This document shows positions 44,778 to 54,900 of a stretch of 64,000 nucleotides of DNA, in pieces. Source of the DNA: Neolewinella persica DSM 23188 (GTDB taxonomy: Bacteria > Bacteroidota > Bacteroidia > Chitinophagales > Saprospiraceae). Position 1 is the stretch's first letter. Each line of letters starts with the position of its first letter. The notes under the pieces were generated by a model, which saw only the letters and a list, made by a program, of their open reading frames with translations, searched no databases and had not been told where the DNA came from. The translations under genes and the position numbers were made by a program. Location of the stretch: contig NZ_KB890428.1 of the NCBI RefSeq assembly GCF_000373105.1, forward strand, positions 48,728 to 112,727, read 5' to 3'.

Positions 44778-46382
44778 TCAGACGCGTGGTTTTCCTGGCA
44801 GGGTCCCTTTCTTGGGCTTGAATTGGTGGATAAAATCCTCTAATCCATCCTCGGCATTCAAGGGTAATTTTTTCCGCAGCCGGTTCCGCGTCTTCTTGAC
44901 GCTATTCACGGAAATGCCTAACAGGTTGGAAATCTCCTTTGACTTGAGGTTTAACTTTATTAGTGTAAAAAGGCGCTCTTCTGACTCCGTTATCGTGGGG
45001 AATGCCTCTCTGATCTCCTGCAAATATCCAGGATTACTTTTATCAAAAAGCACCTTGAAATCAGTCCAATCGGTATTGGTGAGAATAGAGTGGTCAAATA
45101 AGTTTAGACGTTCTTCTTCTTTTGCCAGATTGGACTTTGGATCGTCAGCAGTGTTTTCAGTCGGACTGGAAGGAGTCTCAATTTTAGCCACCTTTATTGC
45201 TGCCAACGCTTCGTTTTTTTCGGCTAGCAACCTGGCTACAACCTGTAGATTTTGTCGATTGTTTTTAATTTCAGAATGTAATTGTTTCTTTTGCAATCTC
45301 CAACGCCATAGCGCAATCAATACAAGTAACAGCATTATTGCGAAAACTAAAATCATTCGCTCTAACTTCTTCTTAGCAATAAGTGCTTTTTGTTCACTCT
45401 CCTTCAATTCAAGTGCAAACTGGCTTTCTTTATACTTAGCCTCCAGGGCCGCAATTTTTAGCTTTGTTTCGTCACCAATCAGACTATCCCTGAGCGAATG
45501 GAACTTTTCCTGGTACTCCATTGCAGTCCGATAGTTGCCTGCTGCTTCATAACTTTCCCGTAAACCGGCATAATTACGGAAGAGGATATGTTGAAAATTA
45601 TGTTTTTTGTTGAACTGGGCGGCTTCTTTGAATTTTTTGATGGCCAGGTCAGTTTGCCCTGCAAGCAAATATGCGTTTGCTAAGTTGTTCATCACCGATC
45701 CTTGTGACATTAGTTCGCCCAATTCTTCGCTGATCGCTTTGGCTTCCTCAAGAAACGGTATCGCTTCATCAGGTTTGCCTTCCTGTGTTAATAGGGTGCC
45801 AAAATTTGCGTTGGCCGTTTTCAATTGTTTCTTCGTTCCAAATTTTCGCAACATGGGAAGCGCGCGATCAAAGTATTGTCGAGCAATGTTAAAGCTGTCC
45901 TTCAATCCATACATGGCACTGATTTGCTCAAGGCTCTCCGCAACACAGAGACTATCACCCGCTTCGGAGCACCAACTCACAGCATTCTGATAAGCAGCAA
46001 TTGCTGCGTCATTCTCCCTCAGTTTCACATTGAGGTGTCCACGGCGGTAGGCTACTCCGCCTCGCCAACCAATTTCCCCGGAAGCTTCCGCAAGATTTTC
46101 AGCAATAAGCAGGTGAGTCGTGGCTGTGGGAATATCCAATAGACGAAAATAATCGTAATAAAGATATATTTCCCCAATAATTTGGCGTAACGTGTCCTTA
46201 TCAACTTCAGCTTTCTTAAGCCATTCTTTGTGAACCAATAACCGCTCTTCTGTCGGCAATCCCGAATCAGGTGGGGCGGGGTTGTTTCGTTCATAATGCG
46301 CTCGAAAATCTGCTTGTCCTGCGAGTAAAGAAGACACAAAAAAAAGGAAAGCAATGAAAATGTTTTTGGGATAAATTAACAT
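44778..46382 (-). CDS. TPR transmembrane regulator with LuxR-like DNA-binding end
   Basis: A 534-residue protein starting at the ATG at 46382, which begins the export signal MLIYPKNIFIAFLFFVSSLLAG; the open frame runs further upstream but into a control region. Residues ~50-320 are tetratricopeptide repeats placed outside the cytosol. A single helix at ~341-359 (MILVFAIMLLLVLIALWRW) crosses the inner membrane, flanked by coiled coil. Residues ~461-501 form a helix-turn-helix of the LuxR/GerE type (LKSKEISNLLGISVNSVKKTRNRL). This sensor-regulator layout is common in Bacteroidota. Its position among four surface protein genes that share a box suggests it controls them. Confidence 0.88.
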   Translation of the reverse strand: MLIYPKNIFIAFLFFVSSLLAGQADFRAHYERNNPAPPDSGLPTEERLLVHKEWLKKAEVDKDTLRQIIGEIYLYYDYFRLLDIPTATTHLLIAENLAEASGEIGWRGGVAYRRGHLNVKLRENDAAIAAYQNAVSWCSEAGDSLCVAESLEQISAMYGLKDSFNIARQYFDRALPMLRKFGTKKQLKTANANFGTLLTQEGKPDEAIPFLEEAKAISEELGELMSQGSVMNNLANAYLLAGQTDLAIKKFKEAAQFNKKHNFQHILFRNYAGLRESYEAAGNYRTAMEYQEKFHSLRDSLIGDETKLKIAALEAKYKESQFALELKESEQKALIAKKKLERMILVFAIMLLLVLIALWRWRLQKKQLHSEIKNNRQNLQVVARLLAEKNEALAAIKVAKIETPSSPTENTADDPKSNLAKEEERLNLFDHSILTNTDWTDFKVLFDKSNPGYLQEIREAFPTITESEERLFTLIKLNLKSKEISNLLGISVNSVKKTRNRLRKKLPLNAEDGLEDFIHQFKPKKGTLPGKPRV

Positions 46383-46512
46383 CAAATCTTTTGTTGTTGT
46401 AGGAGCCTCCTGTGATTTCTGATCACAGAAGCATAAGCCATTCTCAAATAGAACTAGTAAGCAAAAAGTAAAAGAAGGGAGTTTGGACCTGACTTTTACC
46501 ACTCTGGAGTGG

Positions 46513-46533
46513 TTGTCCCCCCTTTTGTCACCC
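46513..46533 (+). promoter_or_regulatory. 21-bp direct-repeat box upstream of the regulator gene
   Basis: The plus strand reads TTGTCCCC, CCTTT, TGTCACCC. Its complement matches the box at 44480-44500 at 19 of 21 bases. It lies 131 bp before the regulator start and in reverse orientation relative to its gene, which would fit feedback control. Confidence 0.6.
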
Positions 46534-46720
46534 AAAATGAGTGATTTCAAATATTCTTCCACCGACATTTTGACCCTACGGTGTCTCCTTACGGCTGTTG
46601 AATGGTTGCCCCCTTATTGATGATGCTTAGGTGCTGTCCTGGTGGACTCTTCTTTAGTCTGTTTGAATTTCTTGCCAAACCAGGAGCATTGGAGTAGGGT
46701 GGACTACTGCTTCTTAACCT

Positions 46721-46750
46721 TTTATGGCACCTGCGCGCCGCCGCCCTGAT
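46721..46750 (+). repeat. decayed right arm of the GCGGCCGC family
   Basis: GGCACCTGCGCGCCGCCGCC followed by CTGAT resembles the right end of copy C (GTACCTGCGGCCGCGCCCTGAT) with several changes. A preceding CTTCTTAACCTTTT resembles that copy's inner sequence. Confidence 0.45.
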
Positions 46751-46988
46751 GATTTAGCAGAAAAATGATGGAACCCAATCACTTTGATCCCCCGGAAACT
46801 CCGTGGTTTTCATTCAATTGGGGGCAAAAGGGCTTAATAAGAAAATGTCGGAACCTATACCCAAACCGTGAAGGTTTGGGATGCAATTGACCTGAGATCA
46901 ATAGTTTTTGCTGGCGCTCAGCGCCACTTAATTTCCCAGACCACTTCGTGATGAGCATATAATGCGGGAAAATAAGACAAACAGTGAT

Positions 46989-47009
46989 CTGTACCCCTTT
47001 TTGCCCCCC
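46989..47009 (+). promoter_or_regulatory. box upstream of the T9SS protein gene
   Basis: The plus strand reads CTGTACCCCTTTTTG then six C. Its complement matches the 44480-44500 box at 16 of 21 bases and shares the GGGTAC variant of the 63586-63606 box. It lies 103 bp before the start codon at 47112. Confidence 0.5.
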
Positions 47010-47094
47010 CAACTTATACCCGGAATCCGCTGCTTGTTGTTGAAATTTGTAATTCCTGGTTAATGACCAATTAACTTCCGGATTCACCCTCTCA

Positions 47095-47115
47095 ATGAAA
47101 AAACGACTCTTATGA
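47095..47115 (+). CDS. short upstream ORF overlapping the T9SS protein start
   Basis: ATG at 47095 opens a six-codon frame (MKKRLL) whose TGA overlaps the next ATG as ATGA. The sequence CTCAATGAAAAAACGACTC closely matches the start regions at 44066 (CTCATGAAAACGACCTA) and 63170 (CTCATGAAACGACCTA). It could couple translation; expression is not shown. Confidence 0.35.
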   Translation: MKKRLL

Positions 47116-50100
47116 AAAAGATTATTTTATTCCTGTGTTTTGCCATGACTTCAGGTCTGATTATTTATCAAATCAGCAACAGGATGCCTGTTCTGCATGA
47201 CGTGGCGAGTCAGTATGAAGAAGAAGATAGTAAGTATGAAGAAATCCACAAAAATTCAGATTGGTATCGGGCGATGAGCGAACCGAATGCTGATTATTTT
47301 AAAGTTAAGTCGGCGTATGAGAAATTCTTCGGTGATCACAAGTGGGAAAAGAGCAAAACCCGACAATTGGGAGAGGGTTGGCTTAAGACTAAGTTGGCTT
47401 ACTTAGATAAAGACGGTAGAGTACAGGACGAACCACCGTTTGAGGCATCAAGGCATACGGCAACACACTCCGTTATGACGGGGACCACGATGAGCGTTGG
47501 TTCCTGGGATATGTTGGGGCCCGTCAATAGTTTCGGAGCACCCTATGGAAGTATTTATAATCATGGAGGATACGTTTATCTGACCAGATTTGACCCCACT
47601 AACACTTCGAAGGTGTTTGCCTCCTTTATAACTGGTGGTCTTTGGATGACTTCTAATGATGGAGCCGATTGGACGCTTACTGATGCCAATATGCCAGATG
47701 ATTTTTATCACGACATAGACGTATGTATAAACTCTCCTTCTATCGTTTATGCTGTCACAAAGACACGCGTCATCAAATCTAAAGATGGTGGACTGACCTA
47801 TTCCAATACCGGTTTAACCTCAGCTACTCACCCGGGTATTGGCTACGATATCGCAGTTTCGCCCACCGATCCTAACGTAGTTGTAGCAAGGTGGAACGAT
47901 AAAATTTACAGAACTATAGATGGTGGAGATACCTGGGCAATAATTACCTCAGGATTGCCGAATCACGTAGTTTTTGATAGTGGTGTCATAAGTGAAATGG
48001 TTGATTGGAGCACGACAGACAACAAAGTTGTGTATTTCTTAAGTACTTCGCATGATGATAAAGTAACCGTATATAGGTCTGGAGACGCAGGGGCTACCTT
48101 CTCAGCAATACAGACTATTACACTCGCAGCGCCAGCAAATGGCTTAGTAGTTGGCTGGACTAAATTGTTGTTGCCAACCAATAATACTTCGCATATCTAC
48201 GTAGCTGTTGGGTCGGGTAGCAACCAGAATGGTCACCATGCAGTACATCTGTATAAGCTGGATAAGACTACCGGAACTATTGCAACGAGCAGAATCAACA
48301 TGATTAATGGTACTGCCCCCAATGAACTACACCACGGAGATCTGGTAATGGATAGGAATGATGAGAATAAGATGATTTATGGTACTTATTCTCAGGGAAA
48401 GATCCATTTTTCATCAGATAATGGAGTAACATTCACCACCCCTGCATCTGATAATACTCATTCCGACATCCGTTCCTTGGATATGATCGGTGGTAAAATA
48501 GCTACTGGGTCTGATGGTGAACTTACAATTTCTACAAACGGAGGTGTTACCATGAGTTCGATCTCTAATCCAATTAGCAACCATGAACTTTGGGGATTTG
48601 GTGCCGCTTTTAAATCTGATCTGATCGCTGTTGGTACGAATCATGGCCCCGTGATGATCAAAGAATCACATAACGGTTTTGATTGGTATAATGGCTATGG
48701 GGCAGATCAGCAAAATACGGATGTCAATCCACTTGATGATCGCTACATACACACCAGAGGATATGCTCAAAGACGATTAGTCAGGACAGGGCCTCATACG
48801 TTAATTTCTGAAGACAACTTGTTAGACATAGGCGGTTTAGAGTATTTTAATAATGTGGCCTTTCACCCAAATTTGTACAACACGATGATTACCCACCATG
48901 CAGGTGGGTTTCCTTCGGGTAATCCTAATCTCGCTACGTGGAAAAATTCATTGATACGAACGGATGATCAGGGAAATACCATAAGTATCGTTAAAACATT
49001 CGCTGGCCAGGTGTACCGGGAGAAGATATGCATGACAAATCCAAACGTGATGTACGTAGTCGTGGGATTGTCCAACAACAAATTATGGAAAACCACCAAT
49101 GGAGGAACGACCTGGATTGAAGTTACCCCTTCTCTTGCAGAAAGTTCTTCCCTGACAAACATCTCCGATATTGCAGTGAGTGACGTAGATCCCAATGAAG
49201 TTTGGATTGTATACAGTGGTGTGCAGACAGCTGCCAAAGTCATCAAATCAACCAATGGAGGAAGTTCATGGCCCATAAACCTGACAACACCTACACTAAG
49301 TTCGCAACCTACAACCCGGATAGTACATCAACGAGGCTCAAATGGTGGCATTTATACCGCGAACAAGGATGGTGTTTACTACAGAAATAATACGATGTCA
49401 GATTGGACTGTTTTAGGTAATGGCTTACCTAAAATGGACATCAGGTGGTTATTTATCAACTATAATTTAGGTAAACTTAGAATCGGAACCTCAAGAGGAG
49501 CATGGGAGCACGACTTGTTTGAAACTTCTCCTCCTAAAGCACAGATTTCTGCTGACAAACAATCTATTCCCTGCCCACAAATTGCAACAGTTCAATTTAG
49601 AGATTACTCGACCGTAAGAAATGCCTCGGCAACCTGGTCCTGGAGTTTTCCTGGAGGTACACCCTCAACTTCTAGTTTAGAGAACCCAATCGTTTCTTAT
49701 GCAGGTGCCGCTGATGGTAACTATAATGTTACACTTTCAGTTACAGATGCCCATGGATCGGATGTGCAAACGCTAACTAATTTCATCCAGGTTTCAGGAG
49801 GCAGCAGTGGATGTAGCATAGATACAATGCCTGGTACAGCACTAAGTATTGGATCCAGTACCGATGATGCTCAGACAACGAACGCTTTAGGGATAAGCAC
49901 TGATAAGATTACCATGAGTTGTTGGATTAAACCTAATGGTGCGCAATCTGGAAACCCAGGCTTGATTACGACTTTAAGTGGTAATGCCACAGGATTAGTA
50001 ATAAGAGGAGGAGCAGTCGGGTACGTATGGGGCAACAATTCTTACTCATGGGGTTATCATTCAGGTTTAACTGTACCCGCAGATCAGTGGTCTCATGTAG

Positions 50101-51455
50101 CCATGGTGATACAACCGGGTCAAGCTATTATGTATTTGAACGGTGTACCTGCTTTTAATAATTCGCATGGTTCACATGCCATTGATTTTAGCAGTAAATT
50201 CTATTTTGGGTCTGACAGAGGTAATTCATCTGATCACTTTATAGGGGATATGGATGAGATATGTATCTATAATAGAGCTTTAACAACAGATGAAATTAGA
50301 GAATTAATGCACCTGACACGCAATAATCCAAATGCGGGAAGCCTACCTACAACAGATGCTTCTTTAGTTGCTTATTACCAGTTGAATGAAGTCGGAACTT
50401 CACCTATTTACGATAAGACTGGTGGCAATCACGCCAATCTTTCTGGAAGTGCATTAAGAACTACTTCTACCGCACCAGTAGGAGGAGGAACTTTCCAGCG
50501 CATGAATGTCAACAGCGGAGGCCTGAAAAACTTCCTAAGGCCAGAAGTTGAAATTACCTTTCCTGCTTCGGGTACCTACCCGAATGGAGATATAGTCGTG
50601 ACTCGTATTAACCTGGCGCCAGACCACCCAGCAGGGGTGAATCCTGTTTCACCTCCTGCTTATTGGGTAGTCAATAATTTTGGTATTAATCCCACCTTCT
50701 CCGAACTGGAAAGCATCACCTTCAAGGGCTTGTCCGGGGTGATTTCGGGGTCTTTCGCTACCTATGGCCTGCATAAACGGGCCTCGAACGCCATGGGTGA
50801 CACCTGGGGAACTCCCATCGATGGTGCGGATGCCGCAACCAGCAATTCCCTGACCTTCAGCACAGCGAATGGCATCAACAGTTTCAGCCAGTTTATGCTG
50901 AACAGAGGCGTTATCTTACCCGTTGAACTCATTGATTTTCAGGTGCAATCTCTCAATGGGAAAGAAGTAGAAGTAAGCTGGGAAACAGCAACGGAGGTAG
51001 CGAATGATTACTTTGACGTGGAATGGAGTACGGATGGCCGGGTTTTTACTACTATCGGCCAGGTTGCCAGCCAGGCAGAAAACTCGACACAAACGCTGCG
51101 GTACGAATTTATCCACACTTCTCCTAACCGAGGTGTAAACCACTATCGATTGAAGCAAGTCGACCTCGACGGTACCTTCACCCGGACTGAAATCAAACGC
51201 ATCACCTTAAATGCTTTGACTACTGAATTTGTGGTTTATCCCAACCCCGCGGTAGTTGGAAAACCTCTGTTTATTAATACGAATACGGAGGAAGCCTACT
51301 CTTTTACCGTTTATGATTCAAAAGGCCGCAGGGTGTTTAATGGTAAGTTCCAGGGAGACACTGAAGTAGATATTCCCGCACTGAAAAGTGGATTTTACGC
51401 CTACCAGATTGAACTTGGCGACCGGGTCGTCAATGGTAAATTGATTGTGGATTAA
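47112..51455 (+). CDS. T9SS-secreted propeller, PKD and LamG protein
   Basis: A 1447-residue protein with an export signal (MKKIILFLCFAMTSGLIIYQ). Residues ~120-810 are a sortilin/BNR-like beta-propeller built from repeats such as GGLWMTSNDGADWT, TRVIKSKDGGLTYS and NKLWKTTNGGTTW. A PKD domain follows at ~815-910 (WSWSFPGG...YNVTLSVTD), then a LamG domain at ~925-1090 (MSCWIKPNG...GDMDEICIYNRAL). The last ~75 residues (VVYPNPAVVGKPLF...SGFYAYQIELGDRVVNGKLIVD) are a type A T9SS C-terminal sorting domain, so the protein is exported through the outer membrane and probably surface-attached. Base use is more AT-rich than in the neighbouring giant genes. Confidence 0.92.
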   Translation: MKKIILFLCFAMTSGLIIYQISNRMPVLHDVASQYEEEDSKYEEIHKNSDWYRAMSEPNADYFKVKSAYEKFFGDHKWEKSKTRQLGEGWLKTKLAYLDKDGRVQDEPPFEASRHTATHSVMTGTTMSVGSWDMLGPVNSFGAPYGSIYNHGGYVYLTRFDPTNTSKVFASFITGGLWMTSNDGADWTLTDANMPDDFYHDIDVCINSPSIVYAVTKTRVIKSKDGGLTYSNTGLTSATHPGIGYDIAVSPTDPNVVVARWNDKIYRTIDGGDTWAIITSGLPNHVVFDSGVISEMVDWSTTDNKVVYFLSTSHDDKVTVYRSGDAGATFSAIQTITLAAPANGLVVGWTKLLLPTNNTSHIYVAVGSGSNQNGHHAVHLYKLDKTTGTIATSRINMINGTAPNELHHGDLVMDRNDENKMIYGTYSQGKIHFSSDNGVTFTTPASDNTHSDIRSLDMIGGKIATGSDGELTISTNGGVTMSSISNPISNHELWGFGAAFKSDLIAVGTNHGPVMIKESHNGFDWYNGYGADQQNTDVNPLDDRYIHTRGYAQRRLVRTGPHTLISEDNLLDIGGLEYFNNVAFHPNLYNTMITHHAGGFPSGNPNLATWKNSLIRTDDQGNTISIVKTFAGQVYREKICMTNPNVMYVVVGLSNNKLWKTTNGGTTWIEVTPSLAESSSLTNISDIAVSDVDPNEVWIVYSGVQTAAKVIKSTNGGSSWPINLTTPTLSSQPTTRIVHQRGSNGGIYTANKDGVYYRNNTMSDWTVLGNGLPKMDIRWLFINYNLGKLRIGTSRGAWEHDLFETSPPKAQISADKQSIPCPQIATVQFRDYSTVRNASATWSWSFPGGTPSTSSLENPIVSYAGAADGNYNVTLSVTDAHGSDVQTLTNFIQVSGGSSGCSIDTMPGTALSIGSSTDDAQTTNALGISTDKITMSCWIKPNGAQSGNPGLITTLSGNATGLVIRGGAVGYVWGNNSYSWGYHSGLTVPADQWSHVAMVIQPGQAIMYLNGVPAFNNSHGSHAIDFSSKFYFGSDRGNSSDHFIGDMDEICIYNRALTTDEIRELMHLTRNNPNAGSLPTTDASLVAYYQLNEVGTSPIYDKTGGNHANLSGSALRTTSTAPVGGGTFQRMNVNSGGLKNFLRPEVEITFPASGTYPNGDIVVTRINLAPDHPAGVNPVSPPAYWVVNNFGINPTFSELESITFKGLSGVISGSFATYGLHKRASNAMGDTWGTPIDGADAATSNSLTFSTANGINSFSQFMLNRGVILPVELIDFQVQSLNGKEVEVSWETATEVANDYFDVEWSTDGRVFTTIGQVASQAENSTQTLRYEFIHTSPNRGVNHYRLKQVDLDGTFTRTEIKRITLNALTTEFVVYPNPAVVGKPLFINTNTEEAYSFTVYDSKGRRVFNGKFQGDTEVDIPALKSGFYAYQIELGDRVVNGKLIVD

Positions 51456-51511
51456 TGTAATGATTCAGGATCAACCCGGATCCGGTAACAGGCTTAGTTT
51501 TTTTTACACCT

Positions 51512-51547
51512 AAGAAGGTGGTGATGGTTCGCTGTCACCACCTTCTT
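51512..51547 (+). terminator. hairpin after the T9SS protein gene
   Basis: A perfect 13-bp stem, AAGAAGGTGGTGA (51512-51524) with TCACCACCTTCTT (51535-51547), lies 57 bp past the stop. The T-run precedes rather than follows it, so termination strength is uncertain. Confidence 0.6.
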
Positions 51548-51587
51548 ATCGTTAGTCTATGACTTTCAGAAGGTGGGTTCGTAAGGT

Positions 51588-51680
51588 GGCGCGGCCGCAG
51601 GTGCAAAAGGAGGATTCGGAGCAAAGACCGAAGCTGCGTTCTCTGCCTTTTTTAACTGCTTTTGTACCTGCGGCCGCGCC
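51588..51680. repeat. complete copy C of the GCGGCCGC inverted-repeat family
   Basis: The arms are a 22-bp inverted repeat with one mismatch: GGCGCGGCCGCAGGTGCAA plus AAG from 51588, and its complement ending at 51680. The core GGAGCAAAGACCGAAG...GTTCTCTGC matches the complement of copy A. It lies between the convergent genes ending at 51455 and 51992. Nothing else is seen in 51681-51851. Confidence 0.9.
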
Positions 51681-51851
51681 CTGATAATCAGGAGCACGCA
51701 CCTCGTTTCAAGGTTCCATCGGATGTTGGGTGATAAGCATGCGTTAACTCTTGGAATGATGAGAGTGAATTAAATTGTAACATAAAGTGTTATAAACCGA
51801 ATACCCTACGGCAGACGAACGGTCTCACCCATAAATCTTAAATAGTGCTCA

Positions 51852-51883
51852 CAAAAAAGCCGCTGGCCTATTGACCAGCGGCT
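51852..51883 (-). terminator. intrinsic terminator of the 3720-residue gene
   Basis: AGCCGCTGG (51858-51866) pairs with CCAGCGGCT (51875-51883), followed on the minus strand by a T-run. The stem is the same as that of the terminator at 27610-27639, pointing to common ancestry of the two gene ends. Confidence 0.85.
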
Positions 51884-51991
51884 AAATCAGTACTCAGAAA
51901 TAAGTAAGACGACAAAATGAATTAATCGTAATCAATATGTATAACCATTAAAATTCTTGGTCATAATTAATATTTCCTAAAATGGAAAGTA

Positions 51992-54900
51992 TTAATCATT
52001 ACCATCCCAGAACATCGATCCGCAGTCCACTTTAAGGATTTGAATGGTTACTGCTCTGCTTTCCGGAGGGCAGGAGCCTATCGGACCTGATGATGTAAGG
52101 ACTAAAGTCACGGATCCTCTTTGCGCATCTTCACTACTTGGTGAGTAGGTGGTTGCCGTCGAAAAGGTGGTGCCTCCATCAAAGGTACCAGTGCCATCTG
52201 TCGTACTCCAGGTAGCAGTGGGATCTTCAGGGATAATACTTGCCCCTGCGTTAAGCGTGATCGTACCCGTTGAACAAATAGTGAAAGGGTCAGCCAACGT
52301 TATCTGAGGAGGACAATTAATGGAGTTGACGAAGACGAATGCAGGGTCCTGACTGTCGATGTCTTCGCCAGGACGGTTGTCCAGCGTTTGGTCATCATCA
52401 TCAGTGCCTACACCTCCTCCCGTGTCGTTACCCACGCCTAAACCATAAGGGGAATCTCCATCTGAGGTAACCCTTAGGGCTGTCATCGTTGTAGGATCGA
52501 TGTACGTGCCGGAACTGATTTCTCCGTAGTTGGTGTAATCGCCGTCACCAGAAGGATTGGAGACCTCATCTATCCGCATCCAGATACTGACTAGTGCAGT
52601 ATCGCCCTGCGCCAGGGATTGCCCCGGGTTAGTAATGTTGATTCCTGCCAAAGTCGGGTTTATTACCAGACTTACGGCCGAAGCACCAGCACCTCCAACC
52701 CATCCAGTCGCCGCATTCATTCCGAAAGTCGGATCATAATGCAGGCCCGGCGGAATAATGTCGGTAATTTCTACAGCGGTTGCTGCTAACTCTCCCTGGC
52801 TTACAATACCCATATTGAATTTCACCACCTGACCAAAGACATAGGGAGGGGGAGTAGCATCTCCGTCTACGACCTTGAAAATAGCCAGGTCAAACTCCAG
52901 GTTAGGCTTGAAGCCAACATCGAAGTTATGGTTTGTAGTATCTACCTCTCCGGCCACTGTGCAGTAGGCGGGGAACGTGCCCAAACTGCCAAGTGGCTGC
53001 AGGGTCGCATCTGAATCATTCTGGTCGGGGTTGTTACCTTCCCCTACATTGTCCAGCGTCAGACAGTAATTCTCGCCACCAACCTGAATGGTATTATTGC
53101 TGGGGTTAAGCGGCTCGTCTCCACAAAAGGCGACGAAGAAACGCTCGCCGGCTTCGATGGTATCAGATACGATCCAGGTAGCGTCGTCTAATCCGTTACC
53201 GATAAAGAAGTAGTTGCCATTGGCGTCTGTTGTGGTACTTGCTACCTGCACCGGCTCACCGGAGGCAGGTTTTGTGTACAGCTTGACCATAAGACCAACC
53301 AAGGGTGGTTCACAAGGACTCTGTATGCCGTCACCGTTGGTGTCAACCCAGGCGTAGTTGCCAATCTGAATTGGGGGAGGAGAGCAAAGCAACTCCAGGT
53401 CGCCGAGGCCACCACCTTTTCCAAAGGACGGGCTTTCCCCAATCTCATACCGACGAACAGCCGTGCCGTTCGTATTACTCAGGAAGTTGACACCAATGCC
53501 ACCGTTAGGGCGGAAAGGATCCCAAACCGTAGCGGCCAGTTCTCCCAATCCGGGCAACAGGGCTACCCCTCCAACCGCAGTTTCAGAAGCGCCGGCACAG
53601 CAGGCAATGAATTCTCCGTTGTAGAACTCTCCACCTCCGGGGCCCTGATTGTTAGCTGAGCCGGAAACGTTACCTGCGGTACCACCAGACTCCAATAGGT
53701 AGGTTCCGTCATCAAGGTAGGCCCGTAGGAGGTCGCCACCGGCAAGTATTTCCATATCGTACCGATCCGAACCGTCCGGTTCAAGATTAACTGCAGCATT
53801 CTGATGGCCGTAGCGATCGACGAAGGCCATAATCAAGGAACCATCAGTATCGAATTCTAGATCGGTAAGCAGCGGCTGCGGTAAGGCAAAGTTAGCCGTA
53901 CAATTCGGGTTGACCCCAGCCGGGAGAGGCCAGTCGTACCAGGCAAACCACCGATTTTTTCCACCACATCCGGTATTTGGGAAACCTTTCGTGTAATTCA
54001 GTGGAATGTCCAGAATGGAGACAAAGCCGTTCGCAGGCATGGCGGGGTCAAACTGATATACGGTCGCGCTAAGGTTGTTATAATCTTGAGAAACGCTGGC
54101 ATCACAGGTGACCCCTACGTAGACCTTATTTTCATAATACTTGAGGGCGAAGGGGCGGGGCGAACCACCAACGCATCCTGGGTCGGGGATCGGATAGCGG
54201 TTCGTGACCAGTTTGGTGGCAATATCAATGACCATTAACTCCTTGGTGAATAAATTCACTGAGAAAAGGGTTTTGAAATCGCTGGAGATTTCCAGGTCGC
54301 CAAGGCCTTCCTCTCCGATCTTACCGTAGGCAAGCGAATCTGAGGTAGGAGCTTCCGGCAGGCTGAGTCCGCGGCCGGCATCGTCAGGGATGGTGCCCGC
54401 ATCGATACCTTGTGTACCGAGGTCCAGCCACAGTGTCGTTCCGCCGTTAGCGATGTCCGTAACGTAAATATTCTCCAGGTCGCCTTCGTTGTCGCCGTTA
54501 AAATCCGGGAGACCGGCGTGGCGCTTCAGGAAGGTGGAGCTAAACAACGTTTGAGTATTCCTTGCGTAAGCGAGGCCCCAAACGGTACCCATTTGGTCTT
54601 TGGTCCCTTCAATGGTCTGGCTCGCGGTAGCTAAACCACTACTGAGGTAAGGCCACTTAATGAGTACACTGTTATCTCCCGTAGCGGTGGTAGCTCCGGA
54701 GACAAAGCAGCTGGTCATCAATGATGGATTTGCTTCACAGTTTTCGTTCGGATCGATCACCCCGTAATCAACATCACAGTTTCCTCCCACGACGAATTGA
54801 GTGTTGGTCCCATTGTCCGCTCCTGCAACACTCGGCTGAAGGTAGGGCTGAAGTGGAGTGGAGAATTCAACGCGATATTGCTCGGTCGTATTCGTCAGCA

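Larger units (their letters stand above)
46383..47111. promoter_or_regulatory. divergent control region between regulator and T9SS protein genes
   Basis: This 729-bp region has no supported gene. It holds two copies of the shared box (46513-46533, 46989-47009), a decayed repeat arm (46727-46747), an 8-bp stem CCCAAACC/GGTTTGGG (46860-46867, 46873-46880) and a TGGCGC/GCGCCA stem (46912-46926). A short upstream ORF sits at its right end. Confidence 0.6.
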
